Of a DNA stretch of 64,000 nt, positions 35,468 through 44,706 are shown piece after piece. The position numbers and the translations under genes are program-made. Below the pieces are notes generated by a model that had not been told where the DNA came from, made no database searches, and was given only the letters and a program-made list of their open reading frames with translations. The first letter of the stretch is position 1, and the number at the start of each line of letters is the position of its first letter. Source of the stretch: Bog-756 sp963813525 (GTDB lineage Bacteria; Actinomycetota; Acidimicrobiia; Acidimicrobiales; RAAP-2); NCBI GenBank assembly GCA_963813525.1, contig CAWEZI010000005.1:1860001-1924000 (forward strand). Reading direction: 5' to 3'.

Positions 35468-37276
35468 TCAGGCTTGGTTGGCGACACGTGAAGCTGTCAG
35501 GCCTCGGGCGGCGTTCAGGATCCCCACGTGAGTGAAGGCTTGAGGAAAGTTCCCGAGCAAGCGATGGCGGCCCGGGTCATATTCCTCCGAGATGAGTCCG
35601 ACGTCGTTGACCAAAGCGACAACCCGTCGGTAGATGGCCGTTGCCTCGTCGACCCGGCCCATCAGCCGCAGACAGCCGATCAGCCAGAGGGTGCACGGCA
35701 GGAACATTCCCTCGCGTCCCGGGAGCCCGTCCACTCCCGATTCGTTCTGGTATCGGAGGACGAAGCCGTCCTCAGTGAGGTGCTGTTGGATGGTCTCGAC
35801 CGTTCGGACCACTCGTTCGTCGTCAGCGGAGAGGAATCCGACGAGCGGCATCATCAGCAGGCTGGCATCCAGTTCGACGGCTCCGTAGAACTGGGTGAAC
35901 GCCCCGATTTCGGCATTCCATCCCTTCTCGCAAACCTCGGCATGGATCGCATCTCGGATGGCGCTCCACTTGTCGGCAGGTCCCTCCAGACCGTGGACTT
36001 CGACACCCCGAACGGCACGGTCGAAAGCGACCCAGGCCATGACCTTGGAGTGGGTGAACTGCCGACGGGGACCACGGACCTCCCAGATTCCGTCGTCAGG
36101 ATCGGACCAGTGGTCGACGAGGAAACCCATGATCTCCACCTGAATCCGCCAGATGACCGGGTGCACAGGAATGCCGTGGGAGCGAGCCCGGTCGATGGCG
36201 TTCATGAGCTCTCCGTAGACGTCCAGTTGGAACTGCCCCGAGGCGGCATTGCCGATCCGCACCGGCGACGATCCCTCGTAGCCGGGGAGCCACTCGAGCT
36301 CCAATTCGGTCAGGCGACGTTCACCGGCTGGTCCGTACATGATCTGCAGTTGATCGGGATCACCGGCGGCGACCCGTCCGAGCCATGCCAGCCAGCTCTC
36401 TGCTTCTTCGCGCAGGCCCGATTCGATCAGGGCTTCCAGCGTGAACGCCGCATCCCGGACCCAGCAATAGCGGTAGTCCCAATTGCGCACGCCGCCGAGG
36501 GATTCCGGGAGCGATGTCGTCGCCGCGGCGACGATGCCACCCGTCGGACCGTAGGTCAGCCCCTTCAAAGTGATGAGCGACCGCAAGGAGAGTTCTCCCC
36601 ACTCGCCATAGACCGGCAGAATTTTGCCACACCAATCTCCCCAAAACTTGGTCGTCTCATCGAGGGCCCGCGCCGTATCAAGCACGAAAGGGGGTTCCTC
36701 GTGAGACAGGTACCAGGCGAGGACAAAAGCCACCTCATCCCCAGCATGGACCGTGAACTTTCCTTCGTGGTGCATCTTGATGCCCTTGAGCTCGATGGGG
36801 GAGTCGAGAACGAGGGCATTGGGCCCGGCGATGGCGATGAGACCACGGTCCGTGCGCCGCACCCACGGGACGTCGTACCCGTACTCGAAGCGCATGACCA
36901 GCTCGGTCCGCATCTGCACCTCGCCTTCAATGCCCCGCACCATCCTGACAACTCTCGGGTGATGATGCCGGGGAGGCATGAAGTCGATGACCTGTACGAC
37001 ACCGCTGTCGGTGGTGATCTCGACCTCGAGGATCATCGATCCGCCCCGATACCGACGCACGTGGGAGGTGACCGGTTGGTCAGCGACAATCTGCCAGCGG
37101 CCGTGCTTCTTATCTCCGAGCAATTTGGCGAAACAACTCCCTGAGTCGAAGCGAGGGAGGCAAAGCCAATCGATGGAACCATCTCGTCCGACAAGCGCGG
37201 CAGTCTCGGTGTCGCCGATCATGGCGTAGTCCTCGATGGCCTGAGTCATTTCCGCAGCCTGAGCTCGAAGGGTCAA
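35468..37276 (-). CDS. glycoside hydrolase family 15 (glucoamylase/trehalase)
   Basis: About 602 residues. Signatures: IEDYAMIGDTETAALVGRDGSIDWLCLPRFDSG (N-terminal superbarrel), NWDYRYCWVRDAAFTLEAL, ELEWLPGYEGSSPVRIGNAA (family GH15 active-site region with catalytic Glu) and PREGMFLPCTLWLIGCLRLMGR. In actinobacteria such enzymes act on trehalose or on alpha-1,4-glucans and are often cytoplasmic; no signal peptide is seen. AAGGAG eight bases before TTG 37276 supports that start. The frame is open to ATG 37330, which lacks a ribosome-binding site. Substrate between trehalose and glucan cannot be decided here. Confidence 0.9.
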   Translation of the reverse strand: MTLRAQAAEMTQAIEDYAMIGDTETAALVGRDGSIDWLCLPRFDSGSCFAKLLGDKKHGRWQIVADQPVTSHVRRYRGGSMILEVEITTDSGVVQVIDFMPPRHHHPRVVRMVRGIEGEVQMRTELVMRFEYGYDVPWVRRTDRGLIAIAGPNALVLDSPIELKGIKMHHEGKFTVHAGDEVAFVLAWYLSHEEPPFVLDTARALDETTKFWGDWCGKILPVYGEWGELSLRSLITLKGLTYGPTGGIVAAATTSLPESLGGVRNWDYRYCWVRDAAFTLEALIESGLREEAESWLAWLGRVAAGDPDQLQIMYGPAGERRLTELELEWLPGYEGSSPVRIGNAASGQFQLDVYGELMNAIDRARSHGIPVHPVIWRIQVEIMGFLVDHWSDPDDGIWEVRGPRRQFTHSKVMAWVAFDRAVRGVEVHGLEGPADKWSAIRDAIHAEVCEKGWNAEIGAFTQFYGAVELDASLLMMPLVGFLSADDERVVRTVETIQQHLTEDGFVLRYQNESGVDGLPGREGMFLPCTLWLIGCLRLMGRVDEATAIYRRVVALVNDVGLISEEYDPGRHRLLGNFPQAFTHVGILNAARGLTASRVANQA

Positions 37277-37618
37277 ATAACCCGCTCCTTTCTCGTCGCC
37301 CCCCGGGGACGCACCGTATTTTGTCATCAATGACGGATAGGCACCGGGGCCTCGAGCCGGGGCGATCGATCAGGGGAGCTCAGACAACAGGGGAGCGAGA
37401 GTCCGTAGGCATGGGGGCCGTTCTCCGTGGGGCCGACGCCGGACCCCGAAACAAAACAACGGAACGGGCGTGGGCGCACACGGGTCCCCTGGCGAGAAGG
37501 CTTCCCCGGCGGCGGGGTGATAGTCGAGGCTCCCACGGGGTACATGAATCCGTTGTGCGAGTCACCCTGCGGCAATGGTCCCGGGTAGGGACTCCCCGGT
37601 AAGGAGAGGTGAGAAGAC
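37277..37618. other. divergent intergenic region
   Basis: About 340 bp between the GH15 gene and the broken dehydrogenase. It should hold two promoters; I cannot define either. A ribosome-binding site (AAGGAGAGGTGAG) precedes ATG 37619. Confidence 0.4.
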
Positions 37619-38358
37619 ATGGCCAAACCGATTCTTGTCGTAACACGGCCGCTGCTGAAGGAGGTCGAGGACCGTGTCGTGCGGAATTTCTCGCTCCGGC
37701 AATCGACCGGGGAGCCGGTAACCAACGACCAGCTCGTTGCGTTGTCTGATGGGGCGTCGGCCATTCTCACCAGTCCGTCGGTCCCCTTGAATGCCGATTT
37801 CTTCACCCGCATCCCGTCCTCGGTGAAGGTTGTGGCCACGATGTCGGTCGGTTACGACCACATTGATCTTGCCGCCGCCAAGCGGAAAGGCATCCCGGTT
37901 GCCAATACCCCGGGCGTGCTTACCGACGCTGTCGCCGACGCCACCGTCCTGCTGTGCTGGCGGCGTCGCGCTACTCCTACGAAGCGCAGGAGTTCCTACG
38001 ATCGGGAGAGTGGGAGAAGACGAAGCCCCTCACTCTCCTGGGCCGGCAAGTGACGGGTAAGACGCTGGGAATTTACGGGATGGGTCATATCGGGCAAGGC
38101 GTGGCAGACCGCGCTCGAGCCCTCGGAATGAAGATTCACTATTCGAACAGGTCCGAGCTGCCGGCCGACCGGGCCAAGGGCGCCGTCTTTCATGCGGACC
38201 CCAAGGACTTGCTCAGCGTCAGCTCCTTCCTTGCCCTCCACGCCCCGGCTACTCCGGAGACCCATCACTTCTTGAACGCAGAGACCATTGCCCTTCTGCC
38301 TCCAGGTGCGATCGTCATCAACACGGCGCGTGGAGAACTCATACGCGTGACCGATTGA
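37619..38358 (+). pseudogene. D-2-hydroxyacid dehydrogenase, frameshifted and truncated
   Basis: The first frame (37619 to about 37951) encodes the N-terminal domain of a glyoxylate/hydroxypyruvate reductase-like enzyme: TMSVGYDHIDLAAAKRKGI, VANTPGVLTDAVADAT. At about 37951-37954 one base is missing and the protein continues in another frame with LAASRYSYEAQ, the Rossmann loop GIYGMGHIGQGVADRARALGM and INTARGELIR. It then stops at 38358, about 75 residues short. The conserved catalytic Glu and His near the C-terminus are absent, and the following DNA is the next gene. So the gene is broken twice. A full-length relative exists at 59597-60613. Confidence 0.82.
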
Positions 38359-38385
38359 GATGGTGCGAACAAGTGCCATCGACCG

Positions 38386-39530
38386 TTGACGATGGTCCTG
38401 CAGGCTCGCCAACAGGTCAAAAGCAGATGGCGCTCCATCCGGGCGCCCTTCGGGTCGGGGCCCTTGGTGCCGGCGCTGGTCAGCCGCGCCCAGCTCCTCC
38501 TAGCGGTGAAGGCGGGGGTGGCCGCCGGTATTGCCTGGGCAGTGGCGCTGGTGTTCAATCCGCACAGTCGGCCCTATTTCGCCCCCCTGGCCGTCATCCT
38601 CATCGTCCAACCGACCGTCTACGACTCGCTCTCGCGGGCCTTCCAACGGGTCGTCGGGGTCGTTCTGGGGGTGGGCGCCGCCCTGGCTGTCAGCCACTTC
38701 CTCGCCCCGAGTGGCTGGAGCATTACCATCATCGTCTTTGTCGGGCTCCTGCTGGCCTGGACGGTCCGGCTGGGCCCCCGGGGCGTCGTGCAAGTCCCGG
38801 TCAGTGCACTCCTCGTATTTGCAGTGGGCAGCGCCACGCCAGGCTACGGAGGCAGACGGGTGGAGGAGACCCTGATCGGCTCGGCCATCGCCGTCATGGC
38901 TGTTGTGGCGAGCCCTTCGGCACCGTCGCCGGAGCGAGTCGTCTCAGACGCCCTGGCACCGCTCCATCGTTGCCGCCACATCCTCTTGGAGATCGGGTCG
39001 GCCATCGGCTCGCGTGGACCCTCGAACAGGCCGAGCTCTGGAGGAAAGAGGCGTTCGGATCGGTCGAGACCGCCGTCAGGGCGAGGCGCGAGCACGAGGG
39101 TCATCAGCTGACCGCCCGCTGGAACGCACGGGCCCGTCGAGATCGCCGTGTGCTCGAGAGGGCCGACGAGGCCTTGCGCGTCGGAGAAAGGGTGGCCGTC
39201 CAGACACGGTCGATCGCCCGAGCCCTGGTGGACGGGGCGCCAGATGCTCGTCCGATGCCCGGCGTCGGGGCCATGCTCGTCGCCACCGGTTCGGCCATTG
39301 AGGCCTACGTGACATGGGTTGGGTCGCCGGACGAGCCTGCCGACCGGCAGCGCCTGTCCGATGCGGTTCGTCTGGCGGGCGAGACGTTCGGCCGAGCGGT
39401 GGCCGGAGCCCAGCGGCGGTGGGGAGACGATCCGACCCGGTGGCTGAGCATCGGCACGATCCTGGCCATGAGCCAGAGGATCCTGGCCGAGGTCAGCAAC
39501 CCGCTCGAGTCGACCGACGAAGTGGCGTAA
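38386..39530 (+). pseudogene. FUSC-family aromatic acid exporter, frameshifted
   Basis: The N-terminal frame (38386-39015) encodes AVKAGVAAGIAWAVALVFNPHSRPYFAPLAVILIVQPTVYDSLSRAFQRVVGVVLG, a clear FUSC (fusaric acid resistance/YccS-like) transmembrane half with about five helices, ending in LAPLHRCRHILLEIGSAIG. The protein then shifts frame at about 39010-39016 to a second frame (to 39530) that continues LAWTLEQAELWRKEAFGSVETAV, the cytoplasmic helical part. A one-base indel explains the change. Whether it is true decay or a sequencing error cannot be settled here, but the two neighbours are also disrupted. ATG 38392 is the likely original start. Confidence 0.75.
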
Positions 39531-39738
39531 GGCCCCGACGAAGCGGCGTAAGGTCAAACAGGGGCGGTTGGAATAGCCGTTTGGCCTTCCCCCCAGCCGG
39601 GTATCTCGCAACCACCTCGGCCGGGTCATGGCGTTAGGAGGGTTGGACACCCAGTGCGCGGCTGGCGCGGTGGCGGTTGATTGTTCCCAGGATCGCCGCA
39701 CAGCGGCTGACCAAAGACCCACAACCAGGGAGGTTGCC

Positions 39739-40569
39739 ATGCCATATATCACCGTCGGTCAGGAGAACTGGGCCCCGGTAGAGCTGTACTACGAGGACCA
39801 CGGTTCCGGCCGGCCGGTCGTGCTGATCCACGGATACCCTTTGGACGGCCACTCCTGGGAGAAGCAGCTGCCCGTCCTGCTCGACGCCGGTAGGCGGGTG
39901 ATCACCTACGACCGACGGGGGTTCGGGCACTCCAGCCAGCCCACCACCGGCTACGACTATGACACCTTCGCTGCCGATCTCAAGGCCTTGGTCGACCAAC
40001 TCGACCTGCGTCAAATGGTCTTGGCCGGCTTTTCGATGGGCACCGGGGAGGTCACCCGCTATCTGGGCACCTACGGCTCGGACCGGGTGGACAGGGCCGC
40101 CCTTTTCGGACCGATCCCACCCTTCCTTCTCCAGACCCCCGACAACCCGTTGGGCGTGCCTCAGAGCGTCTTCGACGGGTTTCGAGAGATGATCAAGAAG
40201 GACCGCTACGCCTGGTTCAAGTTCTTCTTCGACAACTTCTACAACGTCGACAAGCTCAGGGGCACCCGCATCAGCGACGAAGCCTGGAATGCCAGCTTCC
40301 AGGTGGCGGCGGGCTCGTCCGCCTACGCCACATTGGCCTGCGTGCCGACGTGGTTGACCGACTTTCGGGCCGACCTGCCGAAGATCGACATCCCGCTGCT
40401 CGTCGTCCAGGGCACCGAGGACCGGATCCTTCCCATCGACGCCACCGGCCGTCGGCTTCCCGGGCTCGTGAAGGACATCCAGTTCATCGAAGTCGAGGGA
40501 GGCCCCCACAACATCGGCTGGACGCATCCCGACGAGGTCAACGATGCCCTCATGAAGTTCATCGGCTAG
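39739..40569 (+). CDS. alpha/beta hydrolase (non-heme chloroperoxidase-like)
   Basis: 276 residues. HGYPLDGHSWEKQLPVLLDAGRRVITYDRRGFGHSSQP, nucleophile elbow AGFSMGTGE (Ser ~98), LLVVQGTEDRILP (Asp) and GGPHNIGWTHPDEVN (His) give a complete triad in the order of cofactor-free haloperoxidase/arylesterase-type hydrolases. AGGGAGG before ATG 39739 fixes the start; the frame is open to 39628. It is the only intact gene between the broken FUSC and TPP-enzyme genes. Substrate unknown. Confidence 0.9.
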   Translation: MPYITVGQENWAPVELYYEDHGSGRPVVLIHGYPLDGHSWEKQLPVLLDAGRRVITYDRRGFGHSSQPTTGYDYDTFAADLKALVDQLDLRQMVLAGFSMGTGEVTRYLGTYGSDRVDRAALFGPIPPFLLQTPDNPLGVPQSVFDGFREMIKKDRYAWFKFFFDNFYNVDKLRGTRISDEAWNASFQVAAGSSAYATLACVPTWLTDFRADLPKIDIPLLVVQGTEDRILPIDATGRRLPGLVKDIQFIEVEGGPHNIGWTHPDEVNDALMKFIG

Positions 40570-40667
40570 TCCACGTCGACACCAACAGCAGTCCTTAACG
40601 GGCCCGGGGATCCCGTCCAGAGCCCGGCGGCTCCGGGGTTGACGCTGGGTACCGAGAGGAGATGCAC

Positions 40668-42401
40668 ATGACCAAGACGGTTGCCGACGCGCTGTGGGAG
40701 ATGCTGGTCTCAGCGGGGGTGCGACGCTGCTACGGCATCGTGGGTGACGCCCTCAATCCCACGATCGACGCCTTGCGGCGCAATGGTTCGATCGAATTCG
40801 TTCACGTACGCAACGAGGAGTACGGCACCTTCGCCGCGGTGGCCGAGGCCTCGCTCAGCGGCCAGCCGGTGGCCGTCTGCGGCACATCCGGGCCCGGCAC
40901 GGCCCATCTGATCAACGGACTCATCGACGCACGCAAGGAGCGGGCTCCGGTGATCGCCATCGCCGGTGACGTGGAGTCATCGCTGATCGACACCGAAGCC
41001 CTGGAGGAGCTGAACCCGTAGACGTTCTTTGCCGCGGCCGCCCTCTACATCGGCAGGCTCGTGAACCCCGGCCAGGTGCACAGCGTCGTGGGCAGCGCCA
41101 TCACGACGGCCATCGCCGAGCGTGGGCCGACCGTGATCTCGATCCCGGGCGACGTGGCCTCGGCCGACGCACCGCCAGGAGCGCGGTACGTCCCCCGACC
41201 GGCCGCCACCTTAGGCTCAGCCTCTGCCGCCGACCTCGAGGCCATAGCGGCACTGGTCAACGAGGCGACGACGGTGGCCATCTTCGGCGGCGACGGATGC
41301 AGGGAAGCACAAGCGGAGGTTCGTGCTCTCTCCCAGAAGCTGGCTGCCCCTGTCGGCTACTCCATCAAGGGCAAGCAGTGGCTGGAGCATGACAACCCCA
41401 GCGCGGTGGGCATGAACGGGCTCCTCGGCTACGGCGGTTGCTGGGAGGCCATCAACCACGCTCACGCGCTGCTATGTTGGGCACCGACTTCCCCTTCTCG
41501 GACTTCCTCCCGCACAAGGACGTCAAGGTCATTCAGGTCGACCGTGACCCTCGTCACCTCGGCCGGCCGCGTGCCGCTCGAACTCAGTGTGGTCGGGGAC
41601 GTGAAGGCGACGCTGACCGCTCTGGCCCCTCTGGTCGAGGAGAAAGCGGACGACAAGTTCCTCCGGAGCCACGTGGACAAGACCGAACGGGCCAACAAGC
41701 GGCTGCAGCACTATGTCACCCGGGGGCCCAGGATCAAGCCGATCAGACCCGAGTACGTCGCCGCCGTTCTCGACGAGCTTGCCGACGATGATGCTCTGTT
41801 CTTCGCCGACACCGGGACGCCGTGTATCTGGGCCGCCCGTCACATCCACTACGGGCCCCGGCGTCGGCTGTTCGGCTCGTTCACCTGGGCGTCGATGGCC
41901 AGCGCCTCGCCGAACGCCTTCGGTGCCCAGTTGGCCTTTCCCGGTCGCCAGACCATCGCCCTGTGCGGTGACGGGGGCTTCACCATGCTCGCCATGGGCG
42001 ACCTTCTGACGGAGGTGGAACGAAAGGCGCCGGTGATCCACATCGTCTTCAACAACGCCATGCTCGACTTCGTGAACATCGAGCAGCAAGAGGCGGGCTT
42101 CACCCCCTTCGGGACAGAATTTGTGAACCCGGACTTCGGCAGGGTTGCCGAGGCCTGCGGAGCCAGGGGTATACGCATCGAGGAGCCCGGCGACGTCCGC
42201 CAGGGGCTGCAAGCCGCCCTCGGGTACCGGGACGGACCGGTCGTGGTTGACGTGCTGGTCGATCGCTATGCCCTTTCCCTGCCTTCGCATGTGCCCGCGG
42301 AGACTCTGAAGGGGTTCACGCTCAGTCTGGCCAAGCAGGCCCTGACCGGAAAGATGGACGATGTCATCGAGACCGTCGAACACAACGTCCGCTTGGTTTG
42401 A
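40668..42401 (+). pseudogene. pyruvate-oxidase-type TPP enzyme, nonsense and frameshift mutations
   Basis: The gene reads as a ThDP-dependent pyruvate dehydrogenase (quinone)/oxidase: GVRRCYGIVGDALNPTIDAL (start), HVRNEEYGTFAAVAEASLSG (catalytic Glu region), GTSGPGTAHLINGL, then the end GDGGFTMLAMGDLLTEVERK and NNAMLDFVNIEQQEAGF (TPP-binding GDG...N). It is broken in three places: an in-frame TAG at 41019-41021 (ELNP-stop-TFF where the family has ELNPY), a shift near 41470 after NHAHALL, and a compensating shift near 41560. The ~90 bp between read correctly (LGTDFPFSDFLPHKDVKVIQVDRDP) in a different frame. GAGAGGAG precedes ATG 40668. Confidence 0.8.
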
Positions 42402-42474
42402 GGGTCCCCGACCTGAGGAGGACGTCCTTAGCAGAGAGGCAGGTGGACTCCGCTACTTGTGGGGATCGGACCGG

Positions 42475-44505
42475 TCACGACGACGGGCTGACACCGGTCA
42501 GAGGGGCCCGAAGCCCGATGTCATTGAGCGTGCCCAGCCAACCGGCGTCACCGTAGTTGTCCACACTGCCGTTGGCCGCCACCAGCCAGTAGCCGCGGCC
42601 GTCGGGGAAGACGCTGATGCCGATGACAGGGGCATTGGCCACCAGACCCCTCCCCGGTAGCGAGCCGAAGAAGCCGGCATTGCCGAAAGCAAAGACCCCG
42701 CCGTCCCGGCCGGTCAACCAATATCCGCCACCGTCGGGCGTGGTGGCCATGGCGGTGGCCCGGTTACCGCCGAGGGAGCCGGCCATCGAGCCGTGGAAGC
42801 GGGCGTCGCCGAAGGAGAAGACCCCACCGTCCGCCGCCACCAGCCAGTAACCACCACCATCAGGTGTGGCCGCCATACCCACGATGGGCGCATCGAGGCG
42901 CGCTCCCCCCATCGATCCGTAGAAGTGGGCGTCACCGAAGGAGAAGACGCCACCGTCCGCCGCCGCCAGCCAGTAACCACCACCATCCGGTGTGGCGGCC
43001 ATACCCACGACGGGCGCATCGAGTCGCGCTCCCCCCATCGATCCGTAGAAACGGGCGTCGCCGAAGGAGAACACCCCGCCGTCCGCTGCCGCCAGCCAGT
43101 AGCCATCACCGTCCGCTGTCACCGCCGTCCCCACGGCCGGCGCGACCAGACGGTGACCACCCATCGAGCCGAAGAAGCCGGCGTCACCGAGGGTGAACAT
43201 TCCGCCGTCGCCGGCGACCGCTTCGAACCCCTGCGAGCCGGCGGCGGGGAGGGTGGCCTCCTCGATGAGCGTCTGAGGGGTGAAGTTGTTGGGATCGGCG
43301 ACGGAAAATCCGGTGGCGAAACACTGTGCCCCCCGCTGACAGGCCACACCGTAGAGAACGCTCACTGCGTTGACGTCGGGGCTCTCATCCACTGACCACG
43401 CGCTGCCGTCCCAGCGCTCGATGAGGCTCTGCGGGTTCCCACCCTTTTGTTGACCAGCGGGCACAGAGAACGCGCCCACCGCCCAGCACGCGCTGGCCGA
43501 CAGACAGGTGACATTGGCCAACGTCCCATAGTTGGCCATGGTGGTGGGTGCAACCGACCAGGTTGCCCCGTCCCATCGCTCGGCCAGCGGTTCGCTGAAG
43601 TGGCCGGCGGCGTTCATGGTTGACCCCACCGCCCAGCACTCCGTTGATGCGACGCAGGTCACGCCCGTCAACGCCGCGCCCGTGGGGCTTTGCCGATCGG
43701 CAAGAGTCGAGCCTGACCACGTCGATCCGTCCCAGTGGAGCATCCACGGCACAGTGCCCTGGGACTTGTACAACAGGTTGGGAAGTACGTCGCTGTCGAA
43801 TGGGTTGGCCGACGCGGTGCCGACCGCCCAGCAGTCCGTGGCGTTGGTGCAGCTGACCGACGAGAGCTGGTCGTCGCTCTGTCCGGAGGCAGGGAGGGCT
43901 GCCATCGTCCAGGACGACCCGTCCCAGTGGAAGGCGAGTGACCCGATCACGTCTCCGGAAGTGGGGTCCAGCGTGCCGCCGACCGCCCAGCAGTTATTGG
44001 CCGCGGGGCAGCTCACCGAGAAGAGCAGTCCACCTATGGACGGCGTGGCCGCCACTGACCAGCCAACGCCGTTCCAGTGTTCCATGAGGACGTTCGGGTC
44101 GTTCCCCTGCAAGAGGGTCTGCTGGCCACCGACACCCCAGCAGTCTGTGGAGGTCACACAGCTGACGTCGTAGAGGACGGATGCCTGCTGGCCGGCGGGC
44201 TGGACCCCGGACACGTCCGACCACGAGGATCCGTTCCAGCGTTCGGCCAGGGCGAGGGGCTTTGCGTTCTGAACCTCGGGGATGATGGCACCCACCGCCC
44301 AGCAGTCCCAGGCATCGGCGCAGGTCGAGTTGAGGAGAAGCTGAGTGGTCTGCGGGTCCTGGGCCCCCCCGTTGACGACGACCCAGCCGGTGTATGCACC
44401 CTGAGCGGCGGGCGCTCCCAAGCTGGTGATCACTCCACCGACCATCACCAGGATGCCCACGGCCGCCAAAAGACGGACGTGCCGACGACGAGACCGCATG
44501 GTCAT
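42475..44505 (-). CDS. secreted protein with CWAVG and GYWL/DGGVFSFG repeats
   Basis: About 677 residues from ATG 44505 (an upstream extension to 44619 is unlikely). A signal peptide (RRRHVRLLAAVGILVMVGGV, cut near ...APAAQGA) is followed by about eight ~50-residue repeats with SCxxAxxCWAVG, each with WDGSxWS/WNGxxWS. Then come five or so ~45-residue repeats GYWLVAADGGVFSFGDARFYGSMGGxxLxAPVVGMAxTPDG. Both halves look like beta-propeller or beta-prism repeats. The second type is common in Acidimicrobiia-type and related genomes in my experience. Paired Cys in each early repeat may form disulfides outside the cell. Role unknown; probably a surface or exported binding protein. Stops about 75 bp before the TPP-enzyme end (convergent). 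Confidence 0.82.
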   Translation of the reverse strand: MTMRSRRRHVRLLAAVGILVMVGGVITSLGAPAAQGAYTGWVVVNGGAQDPQTTQLLLNSTCADAWDCWAVGAIIPEVQNAKPLALAERWNGSSWSDVSGVQPAGQQASVLYDVSCVTSTDCWGVGGQQTLLQGNDPNVLMEHWNGVGWSVAATPSIGGLLFSVSCPAANNCWAVGGTLDPTSGDVIGSLAFHWDGSSWTMAALPASGQSDDQLSSVSCTNATDCWAVGTASANPFDSDVLPNLLYKSQGTVPWMLHWDGSTWSGSTLADRQSPTGAALTGVTCVASTECWAVGSTMNAAGHFSEPLAERWDGATWSVAPTTMANYGTLANVTCLSASACWAVGAFSVPAGQQKGGNPQSLIERWDGSAWSVDESPDVNAVSVLYGVACQRGAQCFATGFSVADPNNFTPQTLIEEATLPAAGSQGFEAVAGDGGMFTLGDAGFFGSMGGHRLVAPAVGTAVTADGDGYWLAAADGGVFSFGDARFYGSMGGARLDAPVVGMAATPDGGGYWLAAADGGVFSFGDAHFYGSMGGARLDAPIVGMAATPDGGGYWLVAADGGVFSFGDARFHGSMAGSLGGNRATAMATTPDGGGYWLTGRDGGVFAFGNAGFFGSLPGRGLVANAPVIGISVFPDGRGYWLVAANGSVDNYGDAGWLGTLNDIGLRAPLTGVSPSS

Positions 44506-44706
44506 AGATCGACGGTTAACACCCTGGCCTTGAGTGTTCAATGATCGTTCACACGCGGGCCTTCGACCCTCATGTGGTCGGCGGACGCCGACCCATCGAC
44601 GAGGCCACCCGAGGCTCATGAGCCGCCGACGCCCCGAGGGTTGTCCCCGAAGAGAGTCGGACCGGAGCTCAGGCGGATCTCTGGCAGCCGGGGGAATGAC
44701 TGCGGA

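Noticed and set aside
35528..37144. 538-codon plus-strand frame across the GH15 gene
   Set aside because: Antisense of a clear GH15 enzyme; composition typical of GC-rich shadow frames.
41019..41021. TAG read as pyrrolysine or recoded codon
   Set aside because: No pyrrolysine genes or special structure seen; relatives have Tyr here and the gene has further shifts, so mutation or error is simpler.
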